DNA of 37,691 bases from Paracandidimonas soli (GTDB lineage: Bacteria > Pseudomonadota > Gammaproteobacteria > Burkholderiales > Burkholderiaceae_B). The translations under genes and the position numbers were made by a program. Below, piece by piece: positions 8,275 to 17,658 of the stretch. Each line of letters opens with the position of its first letter. Position 1 is the first letter of the stretch. The stretch covers positions 1-37,691 of the forward strand of contig NZ_SMBX01000016.1 of the NCBI RefSeq assembly GCF_004342005.1. Reading direction: 5' to 3'. The notes beneath the pieces were generated by a model that saw nothing but the letters and a program-made list of their open reading frames with translations, was not told the origin of the DNA and ran no database searches.

Positions 8275-8775
8275 ATGCACGTATTCTCCTCTTCCCGCCG
8301 GCAGTTTTTCCGCCGTCCCCGCCAAAAGGGAGCGAACGCGATCCGTCCGCCCGGCGCGCTGCATGAAAACCAGTTCCTGGAGCTATGCACCCGCTGCGGC
8401 GACTGCGTCCCATCCTGCCCCACCCGGATCATCGTACATGGCGACGGCGGCTATCCCGCGCTCGACTTCAGCGCGGGCGAATGCTCGTACTGCCAGCGCT
8501 GCGCGCAGTCCTGTACGACCGGGGCCTTGGCGCAAGGCCCCATCCCCCTTCCCTGGCTGCTCGCCTCCATCGGACCGGCCTGCCTTGCCGCCGCCAGCGT
8601 CGAGTGCCGCATCTGCGGCGAATCCTGCCCGGCGCAGGCCATCCGCTTCCGCCCCCACCCCGGCGGCGTGGCCCAACCCCATTTCGACGCCGGGCAATGC
8701 ACCGGCTGCGGCGCCTGTGTCGCGCCCTGTCCCACCCAGGCCATCTCCATGGAGGCTCACCATGCGCATTGCTAG
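8275..8775 (+). CDS. napF: NapF, cytoplasmic iron-sulfur protein of periplasmic nitrate reductase
   Basis: NapF is a cytoplasmic ferredoxin-like protein that interacts with NapA during its maturation. Cysteine clusters are visible: CTRCGDCVPSCP, CSYCQRCAQSC, CRICGESCP and CTGCGACVAPCP, i.e. up to four [4Fe-4S] sites. The ATG at 8275 gives 166 residues starting MHVFSSSRRQFFR, close to the usual NapF length and N-terminus. An in-frame GTG at 8224 would add 17 non-conserved residues and is less likely. It is the first gene of the nap-ccm operon. Its end overlaps napD by 14 nt. Confidence 0.92.
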   Translation: MHVFSSSRRQFFRRPRQKGANAIRPPGALHENQFLELCTRCGDCVPSCPTRIIVHGDGGYPALDFSAGECSYCQRCAQSCTTGALAQGPIPLPWLLASIGPACLAAASVECRICGESCPAQAIRFRPHPGGVAQPHFDAGQCTGCGACVAPCPTQAISMEAHHAHC

Positions 8776-9034
8776 CTTGCTGGTCCGCGCCCAGCCCGAA
8801 CACGTTCCAGCGCTGGAACTATCCCTGCCCGCCATTCCCGGCGTCGAAGTGCATCGCACCGACATTGCCAGCGGCACCCTGATCCTGACCGTCGAGGACG
8901 GCGAGGGCTATGCCGTCTCCGACTCCATCGTCGCCGTCAATCTCGCGCAGCACGTCATGGCCGCCACCCTGGTCTACGAACACAACGACGAAACCCTTGA
9001 ACCAGAAACCGTCAACTCCAACGAGGTTGCCTGA
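8762..9034 (+). CDS. napD: NapD, NapA-specific chaperone
   Basis: The 90-residue product is a small cytoplasmic chaperone that binds the twin-arginine signal of NapA and holds back export until the Mo cofactor is inserted. The sequence shows the NapD pattern: [20 protein letters not shown], then [21 protein letters not shown]. The ATG lies inside the end of napF (14-nt overlap) and the stop is 1 nt before napA, in keeping with coupled synthesis of chaperone and client. Confidence 0.93.
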   Translation: MRIASLLVRAQPEHVPALELSLPAIPGVEVHRTDIASGTLILTVEDGEGYAVSDSIVAVNLAQHVMAATLVYEHNDETLEPETVNSNEVA

Positions 9035-9035
9035 A

Positions 9036-11579
9036 ATGAACAACATGAACCGACGCGATTTCATCAAAGCCAATGCCGTCGCCGCGGCGGCCGGCACTGC
9101 CGGCATGGCGCTGCCCGCCGTTGTCCAGGCGCAATCCGCGGAAAGCACCAAGGTGCGCTGGGACAAGATCCCCTGTCGCTTCTGCGGCACCGGCTGCTCG
9201 GTGCTGATCGGCGTGCAGAACGACCGGGTCGTCGCCACGCAGGGAGATCCCGACTCTCCCGTGAACCGCGGCCTGAACTGCATCAAGGGGTACTTCCTGT
9301 CCAAGATCCTGTACGGATCCGACCGCCTGACGCAGCCGCTGCTGCGCATGACCAATGGGCAGTACGACAAGAACGGCACCTTCACGCCCGTTTCATGGGA
9401 CCAGGCCTTCGACATCATGGCCGACAAATGGAAGGCGGCGCTCAAGGAACAGGGCCCCGACGCCATCGCCATGTTCGGCTCGGGCCAATGGACCATCTGG
9501 GAAGGCTATGCCGCGTCCAAGCTGTTCAAGGCGGGCTTCCGCTCCAACAACCTGGACCCCAACGCGCGCCACTGCATGGCCTCCGCCGTGGTCGGCTTCA
9601 TGCGCACCTTCGGCATCGACGAGCCCATGGGCTGCTACGACGACATCGAGCAAGCCGACGCCTTCGTGCTCTGGGGTTCCAACATGGCGGAAATGCACCC
9701 CATCCTCTGGAGCCGCATCACCGACCGCCGCCTGACCAAGGCCGGCAGCGAAGTCCACGTGCTTTCCACCTTCGAGCACCGCTCGTTCGAGCTGGCCGAC
9801 AACGGCATGATCTTCGTGCCGCAGACCGACCTGGCCATCCTGAACTACATCTGCCACCACATCATTTCCACCGGCAAGGTCAACCAGGAATTCGTCGACG
9901 CGCACGTCAAGTTCAAGATCGGCGAAGGCGACATCGGCTACGGCCTGCGCCCCAACCATCCGCTCGAGGTCAACGCCACCAACAACGGCTACGCCGGCGC
10001 CGACGGCAAGCCCAAGGGTGATACGGGCGCGGCACGCGACTGCACCTTCCAGGAATTCGCCGACTTCGTCGCCGACTACACGCTGGAAAAAGTCTCCAGG
10101 CTCTCGGGCGTGCCGGCGGACCGCCTGCTGCGCATGGCGGAACTGTACGCCGACCCCGACAGCAAGGTCGTGTCGTTCTGGACCATGGGCTTCAACCAGC
10201 ACACGCGCGGCACATGGGTCAACAACATGATCTACAACGTGCACCTGCTCACCGGCAAGATCAGCATCCCTGGCTGCGGGCCGTTCTCCCTCACAGGCCA
10301 GCCTTCGGCCTGCGGCACGGCGCGCGAAGTCGGCACATTCGCGCATCGCCTGCCCGCCGACATGGTCGTGGGCAATCCCACGCACCGCGCCATTACCGAA
10401 GACATCTGGCAACTGCCCGACGGCACCATCCCGAGCAAGGTGGGCCTGCACGCCGTGGCGCAGAGCCGCGCCCTGAAGGACGGCAAGGTCAAGTGCTACT
10501 GGACCAGCACCACCAACAATATGCAGGCGGGCCCGAACATCAACGACGAGATCTACCCCGGCTGGCGCAATCCCGAGGCCTTCGTCGTTGTGTCCGACTG
10601 CTATCCCACGGTTTCCGCCCTGTCCGCCGACCTGATCCTGCCCTCCGCCATGTGGGCCGAGAAGGAAGGCGCATTCGGCAACGCCGAGCGCCGCACACAA
10701 TTCTGGCGCCAGCAGGTCAAGGCGCCCGGCGAGGCCCGCAGCGACCTGTGGCAATACATCGAGTTTTCCAGGCGCTTCAAGGTCGAGGAGGTCTGGCCGG
10801 AAGACCTCATCGCCAAGAAGCCCGAACTGCGCGGCAAGACTCTGTACGACGTGCTCTACGCCAACGGCGAAGTCGACAAGTTCCCCCTGTCGGATCTGCA
10901 GACGGCCAATGGACACGCCATCGACGGCTACATGAACGAAGAATCGAAGGCCTTCGGCTTCTACGTGCAGAAGGGCCTGTTCGAAGAATACGCGCGCTTC
11001 GGGCGCGGCCATGCACACGACCTGGCCGATTTCGACATCTACCACAAGGCGCGCGGCCTGCGCTGGCCCGTGGTCGACGGCAAGGAAACCCTGTGGCGCT
11101 TCCGCGAAGGCTACGACCCCTACGTCAAGCCGGGCGAAGGCGTGAAGTTCTACGGCCACAAGGATGGGCGCGCCGTCATCTTCGCGCTGCCGTACCAGGA
11201 TCCCGCCGAAATGCCGGACAAGGAGTTCGACCTGTGGCTGTGCACGGGCCGCGTGCTGGAGCACTGGCACACCGGCTCCATGACGCGCCGCGTTCCCGAG
11301 CTGCACCGTTCCGTGCCCGAGGCGCAGATCTTCATGCACCCCGAAGATGCCGCCAAGCGGGGCCTGCAGCGCGGCATGGCCGTCAAGGTGGCATCGCGCC
11401 GGGGCGAAATGGTGGCGCAGCTCGAGACCCGCGGCCGCAACAAGCCGCCCAAGGGCCTGATATTCGTCCCGTTCTTCGACGAAAGCCGCCTCATCAACAA
11501 ACTGACGCTGGACGCCACTTGCCCGTTGTCGAAAGAAACCGACTTCAAGAAGTGCGCCGCCAAAGTCACGAGGGCCTGA
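9036..11579 (+). CDS. napA: Periplasmic nitrate reductase catalytic subunit NapA
   Basis: NapA reduces nitrate to nitrite in the periplasm using a Mo-bisMGD cofactor and one [4Fe-4S] cluster. The 847-residue precursor starts with a Tat signal (NRRDFIK at 5-11, hydrophobic stretch, then ALPAVVQAQ). The cluster ligands are C47-x2-C50-x3-C54-x27-C82. C180 in [11 protein letters not shown] is the expected Mo ligand. The ATG at 9036 is preceded by GAGG with a 9-nt spacer, which favours it over the in-frame ATG at 9045. It receives electrons from NapB. Length is slightly above the usual 830 or so, and no damage is visible. Confidence 0.98.
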   Translation: MNNMNRRDFIKANAVAAAAGTAGMALPAVVQAQSAESTKVRWDKIPCRFCGTGCSVLIGVQNDRVVATQGDPDSPVNRGLNCIKGYFLSKILYGSDRLTQPLLRMTNGQYDKNGTFTPVSWDQAFDIMADKWKAALKEQGPDAIAMFGSGQWTIWEGYAASKLFKAGFRSNNLDPNARHCMASAVVGFMRTFGIDEPMGCYDDIEQADAFVLWGSNMAEMHPILWSRITDRRLTKAGSEVHVLSTFEHRSFELADNGMIFVPQTDLAILNYICHHIISTGKVNQEFVDAHVKFKIGEGDIGYGLRPNHPLEVNATNNGYAGADGKPKGDTGAARDCTFQEFADFVADYTLEKVSRLSGVPADRLLRMAELYADPDSKVVSFWTMGFNQHTRGTWVNNMIYNVHLLTGKISIPGCGPFSLTGQPSACGTAREVGTFAHRLPADMVVGNPTHRAITEDIWQLPDGTIPSKVGLHAVAQSRALKDGKVKCYWTSTTNNMQAGPNINDEIYPGWRNPEAFVVVSDCYPTVSALSADLILPSAMWAEKEGAFGNAERRTQFWRQQVKAPGEARSDLWQYIEFSRRFKVEEVWPEDLIAKKPELRGKTLYDVLYANGEVDKFPLSDLQTANGHAIDGYMNEESKAFGFYVQKGLFEEYARFGRGHAHDLADFDIYHKARGLRWPVVDGKETLWRFREGYDPYVKPGEGVKFYGHKDGRAVIFALPYQDPAEMPDKEFDLWLCTGRVLEHWHTGSMTRRVPELHRSVPEAQIFMHPEDAAKRGLQRGMAVKVASRRGEMVAQLETRGRNKPPKGLIFVPFFDESRLINKLTLDATCPLSKETDFKKCAAKVTRA

Positions 11580-11611
11580 GGGCCATCGCAGCCTGAGTAC
11601 GGATCATCGTC

Positions 11612-12580
11612 ATGACGCATCAGTCCAGACCCGACCGCACCGACGCACCGGCAGCCAAGCCGGCGCGTTCGGCTGCCAACAACGCTCGCCGTCGCTTCAT
11701 GCAAAGCACCGCCGGCGCTGCGGGCGCGGGCTGCCTGATCGCACTTGGCGTCGGTCTGTACGCAAGCCAGTCGCGCGCCCTGCCGGCAACCGCCATACGT
11801 CCGCCCGGCGCGCTGCCGGAGGCCGACTTCCTGTCCGCCTGCGTGCGCTGCGGCCTGTGCGTACGCGCCTGTCCGTTCGATACCCTGGTGCTGGCGGAGC
11901 TCGGCGACAACGTGGCCACCGGCACTCCCTATTTCACGGCACGCAACATCCCGTGCGAAATGTGCGAAGACATTCCCTGCGTCGAGTACTGCCCGACGGG
12001 CGCGCTCGACCACGACCTGACCGACATCGACGATGCCCGCATGGGTCTGGCCGTGCTGATCGACCAGGAGAACTGCCTGAACTATCTCGGCCTGCGCTGC
12101 GATGTCTGCTACCGGGTCTGTCCCCTGATCGACAAAGCCATCACCCTGGAAACGCAGCACAATCCGCGTTCAGACCGCCACGCCATGCTGCTGCCCACTG
12201 TGCATTCCGATGCCTGCACGGGCTGCGGCAAATGCGAAAAAGCCTGCGTGCTTCCAGGCGAGTCGGCCATCAAGGTGCTGCCCATCCGCCTGGCGCAAGG
12301 CTCGGCGGCGCAGCACTACCGTCGCGGCTGGGAAGAAAAATCCGCGGCCGGCGGCGAATCGCTGATCGGCGAACAGGTCGAACTGCCCGTGCGCGGGCTA
12401 GAGCAGCCCGTTCCCGCCGCGCCATCGCACACGGCGCCCCCGGCGTTCCAGCCGGAACCCGCAGCACTGCCGGAAACCCCCAGTCCGCCCGCCGTGCGCC
12501 CGCCAGTCACCCCGCGCGACAAGACGCAGCCGTTCCAGCCGTATTCCGGCTCCGGCATTGATTCAGGGTGGAAGCCATGA
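11612..12580 (+). CDS. napG: NapG, ferredoxin-type quinol dehydrogenase subunit
   Basis: NapG is an iron-sulfur protein that works with NapH to pass electrons from quinol to NapC/NapB. A twin-arginine-like signal ARRRFMQ sits about 25 residues into the protein, followed by a hydrophobic segment. Four [4Fe-4S] motifs are visible: [35 protein letters not shown] and [12 protein letters not shown]. The product has 322 residues, longer than many NapG, because of a proline- and alanine-rich C-terminal tail of about 65 residues with no recognisable domain. The stop overlaps the napH start (ATGA). Confidence 0.94.
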   Translation: MTHQSRPDRTDAPAAKPARSAANNARRRFMQSTAGAAGAGCLIALGVGLYASQSRALPATAIRPPGALPEADFLSACVRCGLCVRACPFDTLVLAELGDNVATGTPYFTARNIPCEMCEDIPCVEYCPTGALDHDLTDIDDARMGLAVLIDQENCLNYLGLRCDVCYRVCPLIDKAITLETQHNPRSDRHAMLLPTVHSDACTGCGKCEKACVLPGESAIKVLPIRLAQGSAAQHYRRGWEEKSAAGGESLIGEQVELPVRGLEQPVPAAPSHTAPPAFQPEPAALPETPSPPAVRPPVTPRDKTQPFQPYSGSGIDSGWKP

Positions 12581-13563
12581 CACATCCATCCGCTCCCGAT
12601 ACATCCCTGCCCCTCGGCATGGCTGCAAACAAGCCAGGCGTGCGTCCGCGCGATGACGACAAAGGCAAGCACGCGCCCACGGAAAAAAAGCCGGCCACCG
12701 GCATGCGGGCAGGCAAGCGTCCCGGCGCCGAGGCCCTGGCCAGCAAAGGCTTCTGGAAGGCGAACCGCTGGCTGATCCTGCGCCGCCTGTCGCAGGTGAG
12801 CATCCTGGGCCTGTTCCTGCTCGGCCCCTGGTTCGGCATCTGGATCCTGAAAGGCAACCTCAGCGCCAGCCTGCTGCTGGACGTCATTCCCCTGGCGGAC
12901 CCCTTCGTCATGCTGCAGTCCCTGGCTGCGCTGCACATACCCTACCGCGACGCCCTGATCGGCGCCGGGCTGATGCTGGCGTTCTACCTGCTGTTCGGCG
13001 GACGCCTGTATTGCTCCTGGGTCTGCCCCATGAACATCGTCACCGATGCCGCCGCATGGCTGCGCCGCAGGCTGGGCATCAAGGGCAACAAGGCGCCCGA
13101 CGCTTCCACCCGCTACTGGCTGCTGCTGTTCGTCCTGCTGGCCGCGCTGGCCACGGGCAGCCTGGCATGGGAGTGGGTGAATCCGGTCTCCATGCTGCAC
13201 CGCAGCCTGATCTTCGGCTTCGGCCTGGCATGGGGCATCGTCATCGGCGTCTTCCTGTATGACCTGTTCATCGCGCACCACGGATGGTGCGGCCACCTGT
13301 GCCCCCAGGGCGCGTTCTACGGCCTCGTCGGACGCACCGGGCTGCTGCGCATCAAGGCGGAAAACCGCAAGGATTGCGACGACTGCATGGACTGCTTCGC
13401 CGTCTGTCCCGAAATGCACGTCATACGCCCGGCGCTGAAGGCCGCCGGCCAACAGCACGCGCTGATCCTGAATGCCGATTGCACCACTTGCGGACGCTGC
13501 ATCGACGTCTGCGCAAAAAACGTTTTTCGAATTTCGACCCGATTTGACAGGAGTGAGCCATGA
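12577..13563 (+). CDS. napH: NapH, membrane quinol dehydrogenase subunit
   Basis: NapH is a polytopic inner-membrane protein that forms the quinol-oxidising pair with NapG. The sequence shows several transmembrane helices, membrane-side CSWVCPMN and CGHLCPQG motifs, and cytoplasmic ferredoxin motifs [12 protein letters not shown] and [11 protein letters not shown] near the C-terminus. The ATG at 12577 (328 residues) overlaps the napG stop and is preceded by AGGGTGGA. A GTG at 12568 is possible but less likely. About 50 hydrophilic, probably disordered residues precede the conserved NapH start ([21 protein letters not shown]). The stop overlaps napB by ATGA. Confidence 0.94.
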   Translation: MTHPSAPDTSLPLGMAANKPGVRPRDDDKGKHAPTEKKPATGMRAGKRPGAEALASKGFWKANRWLILRRLSQVSILGLFLLGPWFGIWILKGNLSASLLLDVIPLADPFVMLQSLAALHIPYRDALIGAGLMLAFYLLFGGRLYCSWVCPMNIVTDAAAWLRRRLGIKGNKAPDASTRYWLLLFVLLAALATGSLAWEWVNPVSMLHRSLIFGFGLAWGIVIGVFLYDLFIAHHGWCGHLCPQGAFYGLVGRTGLLRIKAENRKDCDDCMDCFAVCPEMHVIRPALKAAGQQHALILNADCTTCGRCIDVCAKNVFRISTRFDRSEP

Positions 13564-14009
13564 GCCAACCCCGTATCCGCATCATCGCACTGGCAGCCGC
13601 ACTCGCTTTTGCGCTGCCCCCCGCCGCCTCGCTTGCGGAAGACGCCGTCAAGACCCTGCGCAACGCCGATGTCGCCGCCCCCGACGATACGGCGGGCCAG
13701 TACCGCCTGTTGCCCGACGGCCAGCCGCTGCCGCGCGATTATGTGCAGCAGCCTCCCCTGGTGCCGCACAAGATCGACGGCTACGAAGTCACGCTGAACT
13801 TCAACCGCTGCATGGACTGCCACTCCTGGAGCCGCTATCGCGAAACCGGCGCCACCAAGGTCAGCCTCACCCACTTCAAGGACCGCGACGGCGGCGAACT
13901 GTCCAATATTTCCCCGCGCCGCTATTTCTGTGTCCAGTGCCACACGCCGCAAACCGATGCCAAGCCGCTGGTCGACAACAACTTCATGCGGGCCGAAGGG
14001 CTGCGTTGA
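13560..14009 (+). CDS. napB: NapB, diheme cytochrome c subunit
   Basis: NapB is the periplasmic diheme electron donor to NapA. The 149-residue precursor has a Sec signal (1-26, about ASLA) and two CXXCH heme sites, CMDCH (84-88) and CVQCH (124-128). H70 in PPLVPHKID is a probable axial ligand. The start overlaps the napH stop. A 32-nt spacer with an AGGAG ribosome-binding site separates it from napC. Confidence 0.96.
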   Translation: MSQPRIRIIALAAALAFALPPAASLAEDAVKTLRNADVAAPDDTAGQYRLLPDGQPLPRDYVQQPPLVPHKIDGYEVTLNFNRCMDCHSWSRYRETGATKVSLTHFKDRDGGELSNISPRRYFCVQCHTPQTDAKPLVDNNFMRAEGLR

Positions 14010-14041
14010 CCGAAAGCGCCAATACCTAACAGGAGCACAAG

Positions 14042-14686
14042 ATGGCGGACAAGAAACAATCTCGACTCATGCAGTGGCTGCGCAAGCGCAAAGTCACGCT
14101 GGGCATCCTGACGACCGGCTTTGCCGTCGGCATCATGTTCTGGGGCGGCTTCAACTGGGCCCTGGAAGCCACCAATACCGAAACCTTCTGCATTTCCTGC
14201 CACGAAATGCGCGACAACGTCTACGTGGAATACCGCAATACGGTGCACTACCAGAACGCCTCCGGCGTGCGCGCCACCTGTCCCGACTGCCACGTTCCCA
14301 AGGAATGGGGGCCCAAGATGATCCGCAAGATCCAGGCTTCCAACGAACTGCTGCACAAAGTGCTCGGCACTATCGACACGCCCGAGAAATTCGCGGCGCA
14401 CCGCAAGACGATGGCCGAGCGCGAATGGAAGCGGATGAAAGCCACCGACTCCCAGGTCTGCCGCAACTGCCACAAATTCGAGTACTTCGACTATTCCCAG
14501 CAGGGCAGGCGCGCCGCCAATATGCACCAGACCGCGTTCACCGAAGGCCAGACCTGCATCGACTGCCACAAGGGTATCGCGCACTCGCTGCCTCCCGTCG
14601 ACCAGCACGTCGGTGCGGAACGCCCCGCAGCTGTCGCTCCCGAAGTCTTCCACCCCGAGCCCCCGGCAAAGGCCGGATCGCAATAG
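14042..14686 (+). CDS. napC: NapC, membrane-anchored tetraheme cytochrome c
   Basis: NapC belongs to the NapC/NirT family and carries electrons from the membrane quinol pool to NapB/NapA. The 214-residue protein has one N-terminal membrane anchor (about 18-40) and four CXXCH sites: CISCH (50-54), CPDCH (80-84), CRNCH (140-144) and CIDCH (172-176). The last 25 or so residues are alanine/proline rich. The stop codon abuts the ccmA ATG (TAGATG), which joins the nitrate reductase genes physically to the heme-attachment genes. Confidence 0.97.
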   Translation: MADKKQSRLMQWLRKRKVTLGILTTGFAVGIMFWGGFNWALEATNTETFCISCHEMRDNVYVEYRNTVHYQNASGVRATCPDCHVPKEWGPKMIRKIQASNELLHKVLGTIDTPEKFAAHRKTMAEREWKRMKATDSQVCRNCHKFEYFDYSQQGRRAANMHQTAFTEGQTCIDCHKGIAHSLPPVDQHVGAERPAAVAPEVFHPEPPAKAGSQ

Positions 14687-15310
14687 ATGCTGCAAGCCCT
14701 GGGCCTGGCCTGCCTGAAAGGCGACCGACTGCTGTTCCGCGACCTGGATCTCTCGCTGGACCGGGGCGGCATCCTGCGCGTGGCGGGCGCCAACGGCTGC
14801 GGCAAGAGCAGCCTGCTGCGCATGCTGTGCGGCCTGTCCGCGCCGGAGGCCGGCAGCATTCTCTGGCGGGGAAAATCCATCCGGAAACAGCGCGACGTCT
14901 ATCACGATCAACTGCTGTACATCGGCCACGCGCCCGCCCTCAACGAGCGCCTCAGCCCGCGCGAGAACCTGCGGTTCGCCTGCGCCAGCGCCGGCGATGC
15001 CGCAAGCCCAGCCGACATCGCCCTCGCGCTGGAACGCCTGGGTCTGACGACGCAGGCCGGCCTGCCACTGCGGGTCCTGTCCCAGGGCCAGCGCAAGCGC
15101 ACCAGCCTGGCGCGGCTGCTGCTCGCGCCGCAGCGCACGCTGTGGATCCTGGACGAACCGTTTTCCGCGCTGGACGCCCGGGCCGTCGAGATGCTGTCGC
15201 GCCACATCGAATCCCATTGCGACGCGGGCGGCATGGTCATCCTGACCACGCACCAGGAAGGCGCCTTCACCCGGCCGGTCCAATGCCTGGACATGGGAGA
15301 ACGGGGATGA
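14687..15310 (+). CDS. ccmA: CcmA, ATPase of the heme chaperone release complex
   Basis: CcmA is the ATP-binding subunit of the CcmABCD complex, which releases holo-CcmE during system I cytochrome c maturation. The 207-residue product has Walker A GANGCGKS (34-41), the ABC signature LSQGQRKR (131-138), Walker B LWILDEP (152-158) and H-loop H189. It starts directly after the napC stop and overlaps ccmB by ATGA. Size matches the family. Confidence 0.95.
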   Translation: MLQALGLACLKGDRLLFRDLDLSLDRGGILRVAGANGCGKSSLLRMLCGLSAPEAGSILWRGKSIRKQRDVYHDQLLYIGHAPALNERLSPRENLRFACASAGDAASPADIALALERLGLTTQAGLPLRVLSQGQRKRTSLARLLLAPQRTLWILDEPFSALDARAVEMLSRHIESHCDAGGMVILTTHQEGAFTRPVQCLDMGERG

Positions 15311-16032
15311 GCGCGCGCCAAAGCGTACGCCTCGGACTTCAGGCCGAGGACAAGCCGGAGCTCTTCACGGGAGCGTTTTCCGCCACCCTGCGCCGCGACC
15401 TGCTGCTGGCCTGGCGCGCGCGCTCCGACATCTTCATTTCCCTGGGCTTCCTGGCGGTCGTCGCCAGCCTGTTCCCGCTGGGCATAGGCGCCGAACCGCA
15501 ACAACTGGCATCCATTGGTCCGGGCGTCATCTGGGTGGCCGCCCTGCTGTCGTGCCTGCTGTCGCTGAACCGGCTGTTCGCGCAGGACCATGCCGACGGC
15601 GTGCTGGAACAACTGCTCCTGTCCGGGGAGCCGCCCGCACTGTGGGTCTGCGCGAAGCTGCTGGCCTTCTGGCTCACGGCATGCCTGCCGGTCGTGCTGC
15701 TCTCGCCGCTACTGGCGCTCTGGTTTCATCTGCCGCTCGATGTCCTGCCGGTCCTGGCCGCCAGCCTGCTGCTGGGAACGCCCGTCCTGGCCATGCTGGG
15801 CGGCATCGGCGCCGCGCTGACGCTGGGCCTGAACAGCAACGGCATGCTGCTCGGGCTGCTGGTATTGCCGCTGTATGTGCCCGTGCTCATTTTCGGAACC
15901 GCCGCCACCGGCACGGCCATGCTCGGCATGGACGCGTCTTCCCATCTGCTGCTGCTCGGCGGCATCTGCGCCGCCTGCATGGCGCTGGCGCCCTGGGCTT
16001 GCGCGACTTGTCTGGACATCGCGATGGAATGA
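15307..16032 (+). CDS. ccmB: CcmB, membrane subunit of the CcmABCD complex
   Basis: CcmB is the polytopic membrane partner of CcmA. The 241-residue product shows the family pattern FSATLRRDLLLAWRARSDI..., then six hydrophobic segments including GVIWVAALLSCLLSLNRLF and VLPLYVPVLIFG. It is about 20 residues longer at the N-terminus than typical CcmB (MSARQSVRLGLQAEDKPELF precedes the conserved part). The ATG overlaps the ccmA stop, supporting this start. Unlike most junctions in this operon, its end is followed by a 128-nt gap before the likely ccmC start. Confidence 0.93.
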   Translation: MSARQSVRLGLQAEDKPELFTGAFSATLRRDLLLAWRARSDIFISLGFLAVVASLFPLGIGAEPQQLASIGPGVIWVAALLSCLLSLNRLFAQDHADGVLEQLLLSGEPPALWVCAKLLAFWLTACLPVVLLSPLLALWFHLPLDVLPVLAASLLLGTPVLAMLGGIGAALTLGLNSNGMLLGLLVLPLYVPVLIFGTAATGTAMLGMDASSHLLLLGGICAACMALAPWACATCLDIAME

Positions 16033-16061
16033 TCTCTCCAGCGCCAGGAAGGCATGCACTT

Positions 16062-16079
16062 TATTGCTCCAGAGCAATA
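16062..16079. repeat. Perfect inverted repeat in the ccmB-ccmC gap
   Basis: TATTGCTC-CA-GAGCAATA is a perfect 8-bp inverted repeat with a 2-nt centre. It lies 30 nt after ccmB inside an otherwise tightly packed operon. As DNA it has the form of an operator; as RNA it could make a 7-bp hairpin with a 4-nt loop. No T-run follows, so it is not a standard terminator. Function unknown. Confidence 0.5.
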
Positions 16080-16160
16080 TCGTCATTCGCCAAACCCCCG
16101 ACAATGGCATCAAGGCAAAAGCACACCCTCAAGGACACTATCGCAGCATCAAGACATCCC

Positions 16161-16976
16161 ATGACGACGACCGCGACCCACCCCTCCATCGATTCCTGGC
16201 GATTCTTCCGCTTCGCAGCGCCGCAGCCGTTTTTCCAGCTGGCCGGCAGGCTGGCGCCATGGTTTGCGCTGCTGGCCCTGGCGCTGGCCGCCATCGGCCT
16301 GTGGATCGGCTTTTTCGTCGCCCCCACCGACGCGCAGCAGGGCGAGGTCTATCGCATCATCTTCATCCACGTGCCCGCCGCCTGGATGTCCATGTTCATC
16401 TACCTGATCATGGCATTCTGGTCCATCATCGGGCTTTCCTTCAACACTCGCCTGTCCTTCTTGCTGGGGCAGGCGCTGGCGCCGACCGGCGCCATGTTCT
16501 GTATCGTCGCGCTCTGGACCGGCGCCCTGTGGGGCCGGCCGACCTGGGGCGCCTATTGGGTATGGGATGCCCGCATCACCTCCCAGTTGCTGCTGCTGTT
16601 CCTGTACCTGGGCTTCATCGCGCTGACCCGCGCCATCGAAACGCCGCGCCGCGCCGACCGCACCGGCGCCATGATCGCCATCATCGGCTCCCTGAACATT
16701 CCCATCATCTATCTGTCGGTGAAGTGGTGGAACACGCTGCACCAGGGGGCTTCCGTCAGCCTGACCAAAGCGCCGAGCATGGCCGGCACCATGCTGCTCG
16801 GCATGCTGATCATGGCGCTGGCCGCCTGGGCCTACACCATCGCCGTCACGCTCTGGCGCGTGCGGCCCATGATCCTGGAGCGTGAACGACATGCCGGCTG
16901 GGCGCGCGACTATCTGTCGCGCATCGCCGATGAGACCACGCGCTTCGCCGCGCCCATCCCCGGAAAAGGAGACTGA
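16161..16976 (+). CDS. ccmC: CcmC, heme-handling membrane protein
   Basis: CcmC loads heme onto CcmE. The product has the tryptophan-rich heme-handling motif WGRPTWGAYWVWDARITS and six membrane helices, with conserved periplasmic segments FIHVPAAWMS and YLSVKWWNTLHQG that contain the heme-ligand histidines. The ATG at 16161 (271 residues, MTTTATHPSIDSW) is chosen because conservation begins soon after it. The frame is open further upstream, with in-frame ATGs at 16104 and at 16029, the latter overlapping the ccmB stop as ATGA. None has a good ribosome-binding site, so the start is uncertain. Confidence 0.9.
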   Translation: MTTTATHPSIDSWRFFRFAAPQPFFQLAGRLAPWFALLALALAAIGLWIGFFVAPTDAQQGEVYRIIFIHVPAAWMSMFIYLIMAFWSIIGLSFNTRLSFLLGQALAPTGAMFCIVALWTGALWGRPTWGAYWVWDARITSQLLLLFLYLGFIALTRAIETPRRADRTGAMIAIIGSLNIPIIYLSVKWWNTLHQGASVSLTKAPSMAGTMLLGMLIMALAAWAYTIAVTLWRVRPMILERERHAGWARDYLSRIADETTRFAAPIPGKGD

Positions 16977-16978
16977 TC

Positions 16979-17212
16979 ATGCAATGGCAATCCTGGAGCG
17001 ACTTCTGGCACATGGGCGGAAACGCCTGGTTCGTCTGGGGCAGCTACGGCCTGACCCTCGCATTGCTCCTGCTGGAGCTCCTGCAACTGCGCCGCGCCGG
17101 ACGCTCGGCGCGGCAACGTCTGCTGCGCTGGCACAGGGAGACGTCGGAGGAGGCATCGCGCGCGACGGAACGACGCACCGGATCCCTGCGCAGCCACGGA
17201 AACCTGTCATGA
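16979..17212 (+). CDS. ccmD: CcmD, small membrane subunit
   Basis: CcmD is a small single-helix membrane protein of the CcmABCD complex, needed for release of holo-CcmE. The 77-residue product starts MQWQSWSDFWHMGGNAWFVWGSYG, with the helix at about 17-36, followed by a basic cytoplasmic tail. It starts 2 nt after ccmC and overlaps ccmE by ATGA. Position and the FWHMGG...FVWGSYG pattern identify it despite its low complexity. Confidence 0.92.
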   Translation: MQWQSWSDFWHMGGNAWFVWGSYGLTLALLLLELLQLRRAGRSARQRLLRWHRETSEEASRATERRTGSLRSHGNLS

Positions 17213-17658
17213 AAACCCGGCACAAACGCCTCGTCCTCATCCTGGGAGGCTTGTCCCTGCTGGGCGCCGCCGTCATGCTGGTGCTGTCCGCCTTCCAGCA
17301 GAACCTGGTGTTCTTCCACAGCCCGTCCGACGTTTCCAGCGGCAAGGTCGCCGTGGACCAGACTTTCCGCATCGGCGGCATCGTGGAGGACGGCTCCGTG
17401 CGGCGGCAGGCCGATGGGCTGAGCGTCAGCTTCGTCATCACCGATACGGCCGTCGGCATTCCCGTCACCTACAGCGGATCGCTGCCGGACCTCTTTCGCG
17501 AAGGCAAGGGCGCGGTCGCGCAGGGCAGACTGACGTCCGACGGCGTCTTCCATGCCAGCCAGGTGCTGGCCAAGCACGACGAGAACTACATGCCGCCCGA
17601 AGCCGCGCATGCCGTGGATAAAGCCCAGGAAGCCATGCGCACGATGGTGATGCCATGA
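17209..17658 (+). CDS. ccmE: CcmE, periplasmic heme chaperone
   Basis: CcmE binds heme covalently and hands it to CcmF/CcmH. The 149-residue product has an N-terminal anchor (about 7-27), an OB-fold domain and the heme-binding motif HDENY (H123, Y127; the HxxxY signature). The ATG at 17209 overlaps the ccmD stop; upstream in-frame sequence is not CcmE-like. It overlaps ccmF by ATGA. Confidence 0.96.
   Translation: MKTRHKRLVLILGGLSLLGAAVMLVLSAFQQNLVFFHSPSDVSSGKVAVDQTFRIGGIVEDGSVRRQADGLSVSFVITDTAVGIPVTYSGSLPDLFREGKGAVAQGRLTSDGVFHASQVLAKHDENYMPPEAAHAVDKAQEAMRTMVMP

Noticed and set aside
9393-11339. 648-codon minus-strand frame opposite napA
   Set aside because: napA on the plus strand has intact cofactor motifs and operon context; the reverse frame has no domain.
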